From: KLAP211 sp964650085
GTDB lineage: Bacteria; Patescibacteriota; Dojkabacteria; J137
Length of the DNA stretch: 6,479 nucleotides
Direction: 5' to 3'
NCBI GenBank assembly: GCA_964650085.1
Contig: CAZYSE010000055.1
Span: forward strand, 1 to 6,479
This document shows, in pieces, positions 4,974 through 6,479 of the stretch. A program made the translations under genes and the position numbers. The notes under the pieces are model-generated. The model was not told the DNA's origin, ran no database searches, and saw only the letters and a program-made list of their open reading frames with translations. The stretch's first letter is position 1; each line of letters starts with the position of its first letter.

Positions 4974-6479
4974 ATGGCTCTCGATAAACAATACGCAAAT
5001 CTAGCAAAAAATACTAAGAAAAGACGATCGTTCAAATTACCAAACAATAGATTCTTCAATGTAATCACAGATATTGTTACTAATAAAGAAATTAGAAGCA
5101 AGGTTCTAGTTACTCTAGGCATTATTGTTATCTACAGATTATTGTCAGCAATTCCACTACCTGGAATCGACATGACTACATACCAATCATTATTTGAAAA
5201 TAAAGCAGCAAACGAAGCTAACTACTTGTTTACAGTTTTTACAGGAAATAGATTAGACACTCCAAGTATTATCGGATTAGGTTTAGCAGCTTACATCAAC
5301 GCTTCTATCATAATGCAGTTATTGCCTTATGTTTTTGCAAGATTGAAAGCTTTACAAGAAGAAGGAGAAAGAGGAAAACAAATCCTAAACCAAATCACAA
5401 GAATCATTACTTTTCCATTAGCTTTTGTATACTCCATTTCATATATACTTTTAATTTCCCAAACTGACTTTGCAAGTAGCGTTCCTGGAGAAACTACAGG
5501 AAATCCTCTATACCTAATCCCTCACGCACCTGGGATGGATTGGCCAAGCGCAACTAAGATTCTTTTCATGGCTTTAATTCTAGCTGCAGGAACAGTTTTC
5601 TTAATGTGGCTTTCTGAAATTATTACAGAAAAGGGAATCGGAAACGGATCATCAATAATCATTACTTTAGGTATTATCTCAAGTTTGCCGGGATTGGTTG
5701 GAGTAGACTTACAGACATTAAACTTTCAACAATTGGCGTTTGATTTCTTTAATGGAAATCCTGGAGTAATTACAAGTCCAATATTCTTGGCTTTTATTGG
5801 CGTGCTGGTCGGGTTGTTCCTCATGATTGTTGCAGTAGTCTTTGTTAACGAATCGCAGAGAAATGTTGAAATCCAATACGCGAGAAGATTAAGAGGAGAC
5901 GAGATTGGAAAGAAATCATTCTTACCTATCAAATTCACTGTGACTGGAGTTATGCCAGTTATCTTTGCTTATGCATTGCTCTCTATCCCACAATTGATTG
6001 TTCCAATCTTAGAAAGTTCTAACGGAGGTCCAACAGAATTTACAACATCTTTAAGAAACAGTTTCTTATTTGCTCAAACAAATCCAACTGTAGATGCTAA
6101 TACAATAATTTTTGACGTAGTGTACTTCCTATTAATCATTGTATTCGGAGTATTCTATTCGTTCATTGTTATGAATCCAAAAGATACAGCTGAAAACTTG
6201 AACAAGTCTGGCGGATTTGTACCTGGAATTAGACCTGGTAAATCTACTGAGAACTACATTGGTGGTGTTCTTTTAAGAGTATCGTTTGTTGGAGCTGTAA
6301 TTCTTGGTTTGATAGCACTAATCCCATACGTTGGAAGAAACATCGTTCTCACATCCACAGGTAGCAACTTAGCGCTTCTATCCAGCATTGGAGGTACTTC
6401 AATCTTAATTATGGTTGGAGTTATTCTAGATACAAAGAGACAGTATGCTTCTCTAAGAGCAGCTAGAAACTACTCGTTG
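4974..6479 (+). CDS. secY: Protein translocase subunit SecY (3' end outside the window)
   Basis: The frame is open from ATG 4974 to the last base, 502 codons without a stop. SecY is the pore of the SecYEG translocon in the inner membrane. About ten membrane segments are visible: near residues 44-62, 97-118 (with YINASIIMQLLPYV at 107-120), 146-162, 195-213, 226-242, 277-297, 326-346, 386-402, 432-452 and 478-494. Family signatures are SEIITEKGIGNGSS (214-227), QRNVEIQYARR (295-305) before the cytosolic loop, and NPKDTAENLNKSGGFVPGIR (401-420), the SecA/ribosome-binding C5 loop. The ending DTKRQYASLRAARNY resembles the SecY C-terminus, so few residues are probably missing. It is longer than the usual 420-445 because of a basic N-tail and long external loops (about 165-192 and 347-385). 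Upstream codons are open but unlike SecY, so this ATG is preferred; it has no Shine-Dalgarno. Confidence 0.97.
   Translation, partial: MALDKQYANLAKNTKKRRSFKLPNNRFFNVITDIVTNKEIRSKVLVTLGIIVIYRLLSAIPLPGIDMTTYQSLFENKAANEANYLFTVFTGNRLDTPSIIGLGLAAYINASIIMQLLPYVFARLKALQEEGERGKQILNQITRIITFPLAFVYSISYILLISQTDFASSVPGETTGNPLYLIPHAPGMDWPSATKILFMALILAAGTVFLMWLSEIITEKGIGNGSSIIITLGIISSLPGLVGVDLQTLNFQQLAFDFFNGNPGVITSPIFLAFIGVLVGLFLMIVAVVFVNESQRNVEIQYARRLRGDEIGKKSFLPIKFTVTGVMPVIFAYALLSIPQLIVPILESSNGGPTEFTTSLRNSFLFAQTNPTVDANTIIFDVVYFLLIIVFGVFYSFIVMNPKDTAENLNKSGGFVPGIRPGKSTENYIGGVLLRVSFVGAVILGLIALIPYVGRNIVLTSTGSNLALLSSIGGTSILIMVGVILDTKRQYASLRAARNYSL

Overview
This window is most of the 'spc' ribosomal-protein cluster of an AT-rich bacterium, in the standard gene order and all on the + strand: the 3' end of rplN, then rplX, rplE, rpsN, rpsH, rplF, rplR, rpsE and rplO, then secY running off the right edge. 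A GT4-type glycosyltransferase sits between rplO and secY, where it is not expected. No CRISPR array, tRNA, rRNA, transposase or prophage gene was found.

Organism: the r-protein genes use AGA for nearly all arginines and GGA for most glycines. rpmD (uL30) is absent between rpsE and rplO, where only 4 bases separate the two genes. S14 is the short four-cysteine (zinc) type and S5 has a charged N-terminal tail. Together these fit Patescibacteria (Candidate Phyla Radiation), whose members lack uL30, but no single trait is diagnostic and I cannot name the lineage. The standard code with UGA as stop fits best: no conserved gene here has an in-frame UGA.

Layout: bases 1-3666 are nine r-protein genes (the first partial), packed 1-11 bases apart except for a 60-base gap after rplE. 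That gap holds a 9-bp perfect hairpin with a T5 run, followed by an extended -10 promoter candidate, so it may be an internal control point. Bases 3667-3812 hold a REP-like fragment and a clear intrinsic terminator that closes the r-protein transcript. Bases 3813-4895 are the glycosyltransferase, with codon use unlike its neighbours. Bases 4896-4973 hold an extended -10 promoter candidate for secY. Bases 4974-6479 are secY, 502 codons with no stop yet.

How the genes work together: the r-proteins are 50S (uL14, uL24, uL5, uL6, uL18, uL15) and 30S (uS14, uS8, uS5) components made as a unit. SecY is the channel of the Sec translocon. The glycosyltransferase probably acts in cell-surface glycan synthesis and has no evident link to translation or secretion. 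The most unusual points are its insertion here, its shared reading frame with secY across a single UGA, the hairpin-promoter pair after rplE, and starts that mostly lack a Shine-Dalgarno sequence and share AAT before the ATG. I do not see a wholly new system.
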